DNA of 64,000 nucleotides, taken from Micromonospora tulbaghiae (GTDB lineage: Bacteria; Actinomycetota; Actinomycetes; Mycobacteriales; Micromonosporaceae). The notes under the pieces were generated by a model. That model saw nothing but the letters and a program-made list of their open reading frames with translations. It made no database searches and was not told the origin of the DNA. The DNA lies in NCBI RefSeq assembly GCF_900091605.1, contig NZ_FMCQ01000001.1, positions 1,001,860 to 1,065,859 of the forward strand. Direction: 5' to 3'. Below are positions 10,394 to 17,287 of the stretch, piece after piece. The position numbers and the translations under genes were made by a program. The first letter of the stretch is position 1, and each line of letters begins with the position of its first letter.

Positions 10394-11320
10394 ATGGCCG
10401 AGGTGCCCGCGGAGGTGATCCGGCAGCTCTACGCCACGCCGCCGGACCGGTTCGTCGCGGCCCGGGACGCCGCCGTCGCGCGGGCGCGGCAGTCCGGTGA
10501 CCCGCGTACCGCCCGGGAGATCGGCAAGCTGCGCCGGCCCACCGTGGCGGCGTGGCTGGTCAACCTGCTGGCGATCCGCCGGCCCGAGCTGGTCGCCGAC
10601 CTCACCCAGCTGGCCGAGTCGCTGCGCGCCGCACAGCGCGACTTGCGCGGCGGCAAGCTCCGGGAACTGTCCGCGCAGCGGCGCGCCGTCGTGGGGGCGC
10701 TGGTGGCGGAGGTACGTCGGCTCGCCGCCGCCGAACCCGCCGCGCCCCCGGCCGGGAAGCTGCCGTTGGGCGAGGTGGAGGCGACACTCAACGCCGCGCT
10801 GTCGGACACCCAGGTGGCCGAGCAGGTACGCGCCGGACGCCTGCTGCGGGCCAGCCACTACGCCGGGTTCGGCGAGGTGCCCCGCCCCCAGCTCCGGCTC
10901 GTGACAGGGGGCGAGGAGGCGCCGGTCGTACCGGATCGGGCGGCCGAGCGGGCCGACGCGCGCCGGGCCCGCGACGAGCGGGCGGCGCGGGCCGAACGGG
11001 CCGGACGGCGGCGGACCGCGACCCGGGAGCTGACCCGGGCCCGCGCGGACCTGGACCGGGCCGAGAAGGAACTGGCCACGGCCGACGCGGCCGAGCGGGA
11101 CGGCGCCGCGACGCTGGACCGGATCGAGACCGAACTGGCCGAGTTGGAACGTCGCCGGGCCGTGGCCGAGCAGGAGCTGAGCCGGGCGCGGCTGGCCCGC
11201 CGGGGCGCGGAACGGGCGGTCACCGCGGCCCGGCGCCGGGCCGGTGAGGTGGAGGCCGTGTTGGAGGCGCTCGACGCCGAAGAGGGGGATTCCGACTCCG
11301 GTGACGACCGGGCAGACTGA
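10394..11320 (+). CDS. Hypothetical coiled-coil protein
   Basis: 308 residues with no family that I recognise. The first ~130 residues are helical (VAAWLVNLLAIRRPELVADL...). Residues ~180-290 are an Arg/Glu/Ala-rich heptad region (ELTRARADLDRAEKELATADAAERD...) predicted to be a long coiled coil, and the C-terminus is acidic. No signal peptide or TM helix. It follows the MBL-fold gene by 2 bp, implying an operon. Similar short coiled-coil proteins are common in Micromonosporaceae without known function. Confidence 0.7.
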   Translation: MAEVPAEVIRQLYATPPDRFVAARDAAVARARQSGDPRTAREIGKLRRPTVAAWLVNLLAIRRPELVADLTQLAESLRAAQRDLRGGKLRELSAQRRAVVGALVAEVRRLAAAEPAAPPAGKLPLGEVEATLNAALSDTQVAEQVRAGRLLRASHYAGFGEVPRPQLRLVTGGEEAPVVPDRAAERADARRARDERAARAERAGRRRTATRELTRARADLDRAEKELATADAAERDGAATLDRIETELAELERRRAVAEQELSRARLARRGAERAVTAARRRAGEVEAVLEALDAEEGDSDSGDDRAD

Positions 11321-11363
11321 GCGTGATGAATGGCTACGGTGGAGTGACGGTGACGGGCCGCCG

Positions 11364-12104
11364 ATGACCCCGGAGCAGCTCGCCGCCGCCTGCAAACCGC
11401 TGGTGCTCGAACTCGGGGAGGCGTTCGCCCGCTGCCCGTCGACGCTGCGCCGGGCACGGCTGCTCGGCATCTCCGGGTGGGCCTTCTACATCACCGGGCG
11501 GGCCGGGGCGCTCGGTGACGTCCGCGCCGAGACGGTCGCCGCGGCGCTCGGCTTCATCGCACCGGAGGCGGTCACGGACGGCTGGGACGCCGCCGCGCGG
11601 ACCGTCCCGCCGCTGGAGGTGGCCGCCGCCAACCTGGCCGAGTGCTGCCGGTGGGGCACCGCCCGGCTGGGCGACGGCGCCGGGTCGTCGCGGCTCGCCG
11701 CGCTGCTGGGACGGGCGGTCGACGCGGCGGACGGCAGCGGCATGCCACTGTTCGCCGCCTGGCGGGCCATGCCGGTGCCCGATCCGTCACCCGGTGCGCG
11801 GGCGGCTGTCGGCATGCTGCTGCTGCGTGAGCACTTCGCCGGGGCGTACCTGCTGGCGGTGCGCGCGGCCGGGCTGACGCCGCTGGAGGCGGTGCTGGCC
11901 GGGCCGGAGGGCGAGACGGGCGCGGCGGCGTGCGGCTGGGTGCCCCCGTACCCGCCGGTCGGGCCGCTGGTGCGGCGCCGGTTGTGGGCCGAGGCGGTGA
12001 CCGACCGGCTGGCGTCGGCGGCGTTCCGCTCGTTGAGCGCCGCCGAGGGCGCTGAGCTGCTGAGTCTGCTCGGCGCCGCGCGGCAGCGCGCCCGCGGCGG
12101 ATAA
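11364..12104 (+). CDS. SCO6745-family protein
   Basis: 246 residues. The pattern GWAFYITGRAGALGDVRAETVAAALGFIAPEAV matches the FWxGYFAGRAAPLG..V....V.A.F.GF.P..V core of the SCO6745/SalK-like family as I know it. These are helical actinobacterial proteins of unknown biochemistry, some found in secondary-metabolite clusters. The only ATG in a sensible place is 11364; a GTG at 11301 would overlap the preceding gene by 20 bp. The stop abuts the acetyltransferase gene, so cotranscription is likely. Confidence 0.6.
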   Translation: MTPEQLAAACKPLVLELGEAFARCPSTLRRARLLGISGWAFYITGRAGALGDVRAETVAAALGFIAPEAVTDGWDAAARTVPPLEVAAANLAECCRWGTARLGDGAGSSRLAALLGRAVDAADGSGMPLFAAWRAMPVPDPSPGARAAVGMLLLREHFAGAYLLAVRAAGLTPLEAVLAGPEGETGAAACGWVPPYPPVGPLVRRRLWAEAVTDRLASAAFRSLSAAEGAELLSLLGAARQRARGG

Positions 12105-12146
12105 ATGGGAGGCGACGCGGCCGGTCCGGCTGCCAGGATCTGGCCC

Positions 12147-13109
12147 GTGACGCTCCCCGCCGGCTGGTCGGCCCGCCGCCCGACCCTCGACGACGTGCCC
12201 GCGATCCTGGCGGTGGTGCACGCCGCCGACACGTTCGCCGTGGGCTACCCGGACTTCGACGAAGAGGACGTGCGGTCCGCGCTGACCGCGCCGTTCGTCG
12301 ACCCGGCCCGGGACTCATGGCTGGTCACCGACCCGGACGGTACGGCGGTGGCCTGGTCGATCCTGGCCAACCCGAGCGGCGTGGGCCGGGAGTGGGTGGA
12401 TGTCCTCGTCGACCCCGACCGCGGCGCCGACCTGCGCGCGCCGCTGCTGGCGCGGCTGCTGGAGCGGGTCGCCGAGCGGGCCGCCGAGCGCGGCCTGTCC
12501 GCGCTGACCGCCCGCGCCGGCGTGTACGCGCCGGAGACCCGCTGGGCCGGTGAGCTGACCGAGGCCGGGTTCACCCGGATCAAGCGCTACATCCGGATGA
12601 GCCGTTCGCTCGCCGGCCTGCCCGCCGAGCCGGCGCCCCCGCCGGGGGTGACCGTCCGGCCACTGCGGGCCGACGACGAGAGCGACATGCGGCTGTTCCA
12701 CCGGATCTACGACACCGCGTTCCGGGACACCCCCGACCACGACCCGCTCGACTTCGAGCAGTGGCGGGACCTGCTGCCGTCGTACGGCAAGGTCTGGGAC
12801 GAGTGGTTCCTGGCTGAGGTCGACGGCGAGCCGGCCGGTGCGCTCCAGTCCTCCGACCAGGCGCTCGACCAGGACCGGGGGTGGGTGCGGACGCTGTCGG
12901 TGCTGCCCGCGTACCGGCGTCGGGGGGTGGGCGCGGCGCTGCTGCGCCGGGCCTTCGCGGTCTACGCGGCGAAGGGCCGCGCCGGGGCCGGGCTCGGCGT
13001 AGACCTGGCCAACCCGACCGCGCCGGTCACGCTCTACCGCTCCGTCGGTTTGGTGGAGGAGCGCTGGGTCGACATGTACGAGCGGAGCGTGCCCGCCTCG
13101 CGGGTGTGA
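12147..13109 (+). CDS. GNAT acetyltransferase with two tandem GNAT domains
   Basis: 320 residues with two GCN5-related folds: residues ~1-155 (degenerate acetyl-CoA loop) and ~160-320, where LSVLPAYRRRGVGAALLRRAF is a complete R/QxxGxG/A acetyl-CoA-binding motif. This double arrangement is seen in mycothiol synthase and several actinobacterial acyltransferases. The C-terminal half is presumably catalytic. GTG 12147 is preferred because CCAGGA lies 8 nt upstream and the protein opens at the GNAT domain; ATG 12105, immediately after the previous stop, is an alternative. Substrate unknown. Confidence 0.83.
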   Translation: MTLPAGWSARRPTLDDVPAILAVVHAADTFAVGYPDFDEEDVRSALTAPFVDPARDSWLVTDPDGTAVAWSILANPSGVGREWVDVLVDPDRGADLRAPLLARLLERVAERAAERGLSALTARAGVYAPETRWAGELTEAGFTRIKRYIRMSRSLAGLPAEPAPPPGVTVRPLRADDESDMRLFHRIYDTAFRDTPDHDPLDFEQWRDLLPSYGKVWDEWFLAEVDGEPAGALQSSDQALDQDRGWVRTLSVLPAYRRRGVGAALLRRAFAVYAAKGRAGAGLGVDLANPTAPVTLYRSVGLVEERWVDMYERSVPASRV

Positions 13110-13183
13110 CCCGGCACCCCCGAACCGGGGTCGCCGAGCGACCGGCAGGCCGCGCGGCGCACACTGTGAGCGTGGGAGACGCG

Positions 13184-13639
13184 CTACGCGGACGCGGTGC
13201 CGGTGGGGCGGGACCGCAGCTCGGTGACGTAGTCGTCCGGCGCGCCCGCCTTCTCCGCGGCGTTCGCGATCTCCGACAGGTACCACGCCGTGGGCAGCCC
13301 GCCCTCGTACCCGTCGAACACGTAGACCCACGCGGTCACGTCGCCGTCGAGCGTCGAGACGCGCACCGTCAGCCGGCGGTACGTCTCGGCGGTCACGCCC
13401 TCGATCTCGTCGAGCTGCGCGGCGTCGTACGGGTGGATGTCGTAGAGCGCCACGAACACCCGGTCACCGGGGGACTCGACCACGGTGCTGACCGAGCCCT
13501 CCCACCCGATGACGTCCTCGCCGGCGAAGGTGAGCCGCCACCCCTCAAGCCAGCCGGTGCCCACCATCGGCGAATGCGGGCAGTAGGCGCGCATGCGGGC
13601 GGGGTCAAGGTTCGAGCCGTAAGCAGCGTAGAGACGCAC
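13184..13639 (-). CDS. Gamma-glutamylcyclotransferase-fold protein
   Basis: 151 residues. The N-terminal LYAAYGSNLDPARM is the GGCT signature (YGSNL glycine loop) and Glu82 region DEIEGVTAETYRRL fits the catalytic acid position. It may release 5-oxoproline from gamma-glutamyl compounds. The GTG start has TATCGT 7 nt upstream (13652 down to 13647), suggesting a leaderless mRNA. It is divergent from lpdA. Confidence 0.85.
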   Translation of the reverse strand: MRLYAAYGSNLDPARMRAYCPHSPMVGTGWLEGWRLTFAGEDVIGWEGSVSTVVESPGDRVFVALYDIHPYDAAQLDEIEGVTAETYRRLTVRVSTLDGDVTAWVYVFDGYEGGLPTAWYLSEIANAAEKAGAPDDYVTELRSRPTGTASA

Positions 13640-13683
13640 GGCGACGACGATAGCCCGGCTGACGGGTGGGGGAGAATACGACA

Positions 13684-13758
13684 GTGCGTGTCGAACCCGA
13701 CGGGGAGAAGAAAGTCACTGTGAGCATTGTGAGCTTCGACGAAGGGATGGCTCGGTGA
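13684..13758 (+). CDS. Possible 24-codon upstream ORF coupled to lpdA
   Basis: GTG at 13684 is preceded by GGGTGGGGGAGA (about 13664-13674), a good ribosome site, and encodes VRVEPDGEKKVTVSIVSFDE plus four residues. Its TGA (13756-13758) overlaps the lpdA GTG (13755) in the arrangement GTGA, as in translationally coupled pairs. No codon bias for a single amino acid is seen. It may be a small protein, a coupling leader, or chance. Confidence 0.3.
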   Translation: MRVEPDGEKKVTVSIVSFDEGMAR

Positions 13759-15158
13759 GCCAGATCGTGATCATCGGCGGCGGGCCGGCCGGGTACGAGG
13801 CGGCTCTGGTCGCCGCGCAGTTGGACGCCGATGTCACAGTGGTCGAGGCGGAGGGCGCCGGCGGCGCCTGCGTGCTCTCCGACTGCGTGCCCTCCAAGAC
13901 GTTCATCGCCAGCTCGGAGGTGGTCACCGGCTACCGGGACACCGAGGAGTTCGGGGTGCACTCCGACGGCCTGGAGGCGGTCACCGTCGACGCCCGGACT
14001 GTGCACGAGCGGGTCAAGCGGCTCGCCCTGGCGCAGTCCGCCGACATCCACACCAAGCTGGTCAAGGCCGGGGTCGAGTTCGTGGCCGGCCACGCCCGCC
14101 TCGGCGAGGACACGCTCGGCCACACCCACCGGGTCATCGTCACCCCGGCCGGCGACGGCGTGGAGTACTCGATCGCCGCGTCGACGGTGCTCGTCGCGAC
14201 CGGCGCGACCCCCCGCCAGCTCCCCACCGCCGTACCGGACGGCGAACGCATCCTGACCTGGCGCCAGGTGTACGACCTGCCCGAGCTGCCCGAGCACCTG
14301 ATCGTGGTCGGGTCCGGCGTGACCGGCGCCGAGTTCGCCAGCGCGTACCTGGCCATGGGCGTCAAGGTCACGCTGGTCTCCAGCCGGGACCGGGTCATGC
14401 CGCACGAGGACGCCGACGCCGCGATGGCGATCGAGCGGGTGTTCCGCAACCGGGGCATGAGCATCCTGAACAACTCCCGCGCCGAGGCGGTCCGCCGCGT
14501 CGGCGACGGGGTGGAGGTGGTGCTCTCCGACGGCCGGCAGGTCACCGGCTCGCACGCGCTGATCGCGGTCGGCTCGATCCCGAACACCGCCGATCTGGGC
14601 CTGGCCGAGTACGGCGTCGAGCTGGCCCGGGGCGGCTTCGTGACGGTGGACCGGGTCTCCCGTACCAACGTGCCGGGCATCTACGCGGCGGGCGACTGCA
14701 CCGGCGTGCTGCCGCTCGCGAGCGTCGCGGCCATGCAGGGCCGCATCGCCATGTGGCACGCGCTGGGCGAGGCGGTCCGGCCGCTGCGGCTGCGTACCGT
14801 CGCCGCGAACGTCTTCACCGACCCGGAGCTGGCCACAGTCGGCGTCTCCCAGGACGAGGTGGACGCCGGCAAGACCCCGGCCCGCCAGGTGATGCTGCCG
14901 CTGTCCGGCAACGCCCGGGCGAAGATGGACGACCTGGCCGACGGCTTCGTCAAGCTGTTCTGCCGGCCGGCGAGCGGTCAGGTGATCGGCGGCGTGGTGG
15001 TCGCGCCGAAGGCCAGCGAGCTGATCCTGCCGATCACGATGGCGGTGGAGAACAACCTCACCGTCAACGAGCTGGCCCACACCATCACCATCTACCCGAG
15101 CCTGTCCGGCTCCATCACGGAGGCCGCCCGCCAGCTCATGCTCCACGAGCTGGAGTAG
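13755..15158 (+). CDS. lpdA: NAD(P)H-quinone dehydrogenase / LpdA-type flavoprotein disulfide reductase
   Basis: 467 residues, pyridine nucleotide-disulfide oxidoreductase fold: FAD motif IVIIGGGPAGYEAAL at 4-18, NAD(P) motif VVGSGVTGAEFASAY near 183, second FAD motif IYAAGDCTGVLPLASVA near 310, C-terminal dimerisation domain. The active-site region reads GGACVLSDCVPSKTFI, the spacing of M. tuberculosis LpdA (Rv3303c), which is an NAD(P)H:quinone reductase rather than a pyruvate dehydrogenase E3. It is expected to protect against quinone and redox stress. Genomic position in this block also matches Rv3303c. Confidence 0.9.
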   Translation: MSQIVIIGGGPAGYEAALVAAQLDADVTVVEAEGAGGACVLSDCVPSKTFIASSEVVTGYRDTEEFGVHSDGLEAVTVDARTVHERVKRLALAQSADIHTKLVKAGVEFVAGHARLGEDTLGHTHRVIVTPAGDGVEYSIAASTVLVATGATPRQLPTAVPDGERILTWRQVYDLPELPEHLIVVGSGVTGAEFASAYLAMGVKVTLVSSRDRVMPHEDADAAMAIERVFRNRGMSILNNSRAEAVRRVGDGVEVVLSDGRQVTGSHALIAVGSIPNTADLGLAEYGVELARGGFVTVDRVSRTNVPGIYAAGDCTGVLPLASVAAMQGRIAMWHALGEAVRPLRLRTVAANVFTDPELATVGVSQDEVDAGKTPARQVMLPLSGNARAKMDDLADGFVKLFCRPASGQVIGGVVVAPKASELILPITMAVENNLTVNELAHTITIYPSLSGSITEAARQLMLHELE

Positions 15159-15193
15159 CCCGGCCTCTCGCCCTCCGCCCGTTCCTTGCTCGT

Positions 15194-15263
15194 CGATCAT
15201 GGAGTTGCGGCCCCCGATCCGACTGGTATGCCCGGTCTGTGCGGGGCCACAACTCCATGATCG
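15194..15263. repeat. Long imperfect palindrome, family copy 1
   Basis: CGATCATGGAGTTGCGGCCC... at 15194-15214 is inverted at 15243-15263, 20 of 21 positions matching, with a 28-bp spacer. Copies with the same CGATCNTGNAGTT core occur at 60089-60143 and 62198-62266. It separates converging genes and may terminate both, but it runs into the coding end of the DUF998 gene. Confidence 0.75.
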
Positions 15264-15850
15264 GCGACTCTGGTCAGGGTCAGGTGCAGGGCCAGGGTTG
15301 CCAGCAGGGCTGTCTCGGTGAGGATCAGGAGGCGCTCGATCAGGCCCAGCAAAGCGCGGTCGCCGAGGTAGGCGGACCAGATCATCGCGCCTGCGAGCAC
15401 CAGGCTGGCCACGGTCAGCCCGCGCAGCCAGGCGGCCGCTCCGGTGACCGGGTGGCGGGCGAGCAGCCAGCCGGCCACGGGCAGGGCCAGGAACGACAGC
15501 ACCGAGGCGTACCGGTGCACGTACGCGGCGGTGTCCATCGGCGTACCCGGCTCGTTCGTGGGCACCAGGGCGGCGGCCAGCAACCCGGCCGACCAGGCGG
15601 TCAACAACGCGAGCGGCACCCGGCCCGCACCGGACCGGCGCAGCGCCGGCAGCAGGACCAGACTGGCCGCCGCGAGCACCGCCATCGCGGTGTCGATGAC
15701 GCCGCCCCGATCGGAGACGGCGAAGTCGCTGACGGTCAGCGACCAGGGATCCAGGTCGTCGCTCACCTCGAGATGACCGATCACCGCGAGCACCGCCGCC
15801 AGGACGATCCCGCCGATGGCCAGCAGGCCGCTTCTCCGCGTTCCAGGCAT
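15197..15850 (-). CDS. DUF998-family integral membrane protein
   Basis: 217 residues with about six hydrophobic helices (8-24, 55-75, 82-100, 112-130, 145-160, 170-190) in the DUF998 pattern. Function unknown; relatives sit in the membrane with a probable small-molecule or lipid role. The last ~22 codons (DHGVVAPHRPGIPVGSGAATP) are encoded by the palindromic element at 15194-15263 and lie outside the domain, so the natural C-terminus appears to have been replaced or extended by repeat insertion. Confidence 0.75.
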   Translation of the reverse strand: MPGTRRSGLLAIGGIVLAAVLAVIGHLEVSDDLDPWSLTVSDFAVSDRGGVIDTAMAVLAAASLVLLPALRRSGAGRVPLALLTAWSAGLLAAALVPTNEPGTPMDTAAYVHRYASVLSFLALPVAGWLLARHPVTGAAAWLRGLTVASLVLAGAMIWSAYLGDRALLGLIERLLILTETALLATLALHLTLTRVADHGVVAPHRPGIPVGSGAATP

Positions 15851-15946
15851 ACGGCCAGCCTGTCGCCGGAACCGCCCCAGACGGATCCGGGACCACCACC
15901 CACTTCGGTCCCCGGGTCGTCCCCTACCGGGCCCCGGAGAACCGCG

Positions 15947-16129
15947 TCAGGTCAGGCCGGGTCGAGGTGGATCGTCCGGCCGGTCTCCCGCCGGCTGCGC
16001 GGCGGCGACCCATTCCAGCATCTGCTCCCTGAGATGTCTGCGCTGAGCCGCGCGCTCAACGTCGTCACACGAGGGATCGATCCGCCGGGCTCTGGCCTTG
16101 ACGTCTTGCCAGCCCGCCGCGTCGCTCAT
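15947..16129 (-). CDS. Short XRE-antitoxin-like fragment (HTH missing)
   Basis: 60 residues opening MSDAAGWQDVKARARRIDPS. The WxxVKxxxRxIDPxWDxxxRxxxRxxMREQML pattern is the N-terminal lead-in I know from actinobacterial XRE-family antitoxin-type regulators, where an HTH domain normally follows. Here the protein ends after about 25 further residues in a Pro/Asp-rich tail without any HTH. It has a good ribosome site (AAGGAAG) and may be translated, but I regard it as a decayed remnant. It follows DedA on the same strand with a 38-bp gap. No toxin gene is adjacent. Confidence 0.4.
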   Translation of the reverse strand: MSDAAGWQDVKARARRIDPSCDDVERAAQRRHLREQMLEWVAAAQPAGDRPDDPPRPGLT

Positions 16130-16167
16130 GGTCTGTGCTTCCTTCGCGTCGAACAGGTGCTCGGGGG

Positions 16168-16800
16168 TCAGCTGCCTGCTGAGTCGGCGGTGGCCTTGGT
16201 GCGGGTCTGGCGGGTGCTGCTGATCCAGGTCATCGCCCACCCGGCCAGCGCGAATCCGGCCGCGGCCACGCCGCCGATCACCAGCAGCCGCCACGCCGAG
16301 TGGGTCAGCGCCGTACCGCCCAGATGACCGACGAGCGCCCCGTAGCTGGACCAGGCGAGGGCCGCCGCCGCCTCGTAGGGCAGGAACAGGCGGTACGGGT
16401 AGCGGCTGCGCCCGGCCGAGAAGCAGGCCGCCATCCGGCCGCCGGGCACGAAACGGCAGAGCAGGATCACCAGCGGTCCCGGCTCGCGCAGCCCGCGAGT
16501 GACCCGGGTGACGGCCCGACGTGCCCGTCCGGGCGTCGTCGCGCGGGCCGGGCGGCGAGTCGGCGTGGTGCGGCCGATCAGATAGCAGGCCAGATCCCCG
16601 ATGAACACGCCGGCCGCGCCGACCGCGATGGTCAGCGGCAGGCTGAGCCCGCCGTACACGGTCAGCGCCCCGCTGGTGATCATGACGAGCTGGGTCGGCA
16701 CCACCGGGATGAAGGCGTCGGCGATCAGCAGGATCAGCAGCAGCGCGTACGCCCACATGGGCGACGCGACGTCAGAGATGAGTTCGGCCACGACCGCCAC
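16168..16800 (-). CDS. DedA-family membrane protein
   Basis: 210 residues of the DedA/SNARE-associated (VTT) family. Signature elements are DAFIPVVPTQLVMITSGAL near 27-45, the central FIGDLACYLIGR (70-81), and the R..PGGR helix RFVPGGRMAACFSAGRSRYP near 115-135, followed by C-terminal TM helices. Family members are implicated in undecaprenyl-phosphate or phospholipid translocation and membrane homeostasis. GTG start at 16800, divergent from the threonyl-tRNA synthetase paralogue. Confidence 0.85.
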   Translation of the reverse strand: MAVVAELISDVASPMWAYALLLILLIADAFIPVVPTQLVMITSGALTVYGGLSLPLTIAVGAAGVFIGDLACYLIGRTTPTRRPARATTPGRARRAVTRVTRGLREPGPLVILLCRFVPGGRMAACFSAGRSRYPYRLFLPYEAAAALAWSSYGALVGHLGGTALTHSAWRLLVIGGVAAAGFALAGWAMTWISSTRQTRTKATADSAGS

Positions 16801-17045
16801 CTCGCCGGAGTTCTCCGTTCGACCGGATCGAGCCTGACGCCGTGTCCGGCGTCACCACCACCGGCCCCGCCTGGCGGTGACAGGCGACACCGACGGGCCG
16901 TAGGTGGAAAACGAGCCGACCCGGCCGGAGGTGACGGGTGGGCGGGGCCCCGGGGCGGGGCGGCGGATCGACGGATCGCGGCGTACCGTTGACGGGACGC
17001 GGCACCGGAGCCGTCGGGTCCCCCGTTCCCGATGCCCTGGCCGCG

Positions 17046-17080
17046 GCGGGTCGCCGACAGGTCCCGTGTCGGCGACCCGC
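17046..17080. promoter_or_regulatory. Perfect 14-bp inverted repeat in the thrS-paralogue leader region
   Basis: 17046-17059 and 17067-17080 are perfectly complementary with a 7-nt loop (GGTCCCG). It lies in the 487-bp gap between the divergent dedA and ThrRS genes, just upstream of the putative leader-peptide promoter. It may be an operator or an RNA hairpin; a second TACCGT at 16984-16989 could start a transcript that includes it. Confidence 0.55.
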
Positions 17081-17124
17081 ACCCTCTCTCCGAAACTCAG
17101 ATGCGCCGTCGATACCCGCGCGCC

Positions 17125-17130
17125 TACCGT
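17125..17130 (+). promoter_or_regulatory. Putative -10 of the Thr leader-peptide transcript
   Basis: TACCGT is followed by 6 nt and ATG 17137, so transcription would start on the leader-peptide start codon (leaderless). No convincing -35 is visible 16-18 bp upstream. Confidence 0.4.
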
Positions 17131-17136
17131 CGGGGC

Positions 17137-17190
17137 ATGCGCAGAGCGGTAGTGACCACGACGCCGGGTGTTCCCGGCGCGCCGCACTGA
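17137..17190 (+). CDS. Putative threonine-rich leader peptide
   Basis: A 17-codon ORF reading MRRAVVTTTPGVPGAPH then TGA. Codons 7-9 are ACC ACG ACG, three consecutive threonines, in front of a gene for a threonyl-tRNA synthetase. A small hairpin (17163-17168 / 17173-17178) starts directly at the last Thr codon and a strong terminator-like stem follows at 17203-17235. This is the layout of ribosome-mediated attenuators: low Thr-tRNA would stall the ribosome on the Thr codons. An in-frame ATG at 17101 would add 12 Arg-rich residues but has no ribosome site. The role is inference from sequence layout only. Confidence 0.5.
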   Translation: MRRAVVTTTPGVPGAPH

Positions 17191-17202
17191 CGTTTCCGTC
17201 GA

Positions 17203-17235
17203 CGAGGCCCCGGGGCGATCCGCTCCGGGGCCTCG
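17203..17235 (+). terminator. Attenuator-like hairpin between leader peptide and ThrRS gene
   Basis: CGAGGCCCCGG (17203-17213) pairs perfectly with CCGGGGCCTCG (17225-17235) around an 11-nt loop. It begins 12 nt after the leader stop codon and ends 52 nt before ATG 17288. No T tract follows, as is common in actinomycetes. GCCGGG of the preceding small hairpin can also pair with CCCGG in the left arm, so alternative structures are possible. Confidence 0.6.
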
Positions 17236-17287
17236 CGGCGTACCGGGCCTGCTCGCCTCCGGGTCGTACCCGATCAAGGAGAGCGAC

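Noticed and set aside
13605..15899. 764-codon open frame on the minus strand
   Set aside because: It is antisense to lpdA (13755-15158), whose domains are unambiguous; the translated product is low-complexity Arg/Gly/Ala/His typical of a shadow frame in high-GC DNA.
17046..17287. T-box riboswitch before the ThrRS paralogue
   Set aside because: The conserved T-box sequence (AGGGUGGNACCGCG) and a specifier-loop structure are not seen; the Thr-rich ORF with hairpin explains the region better.
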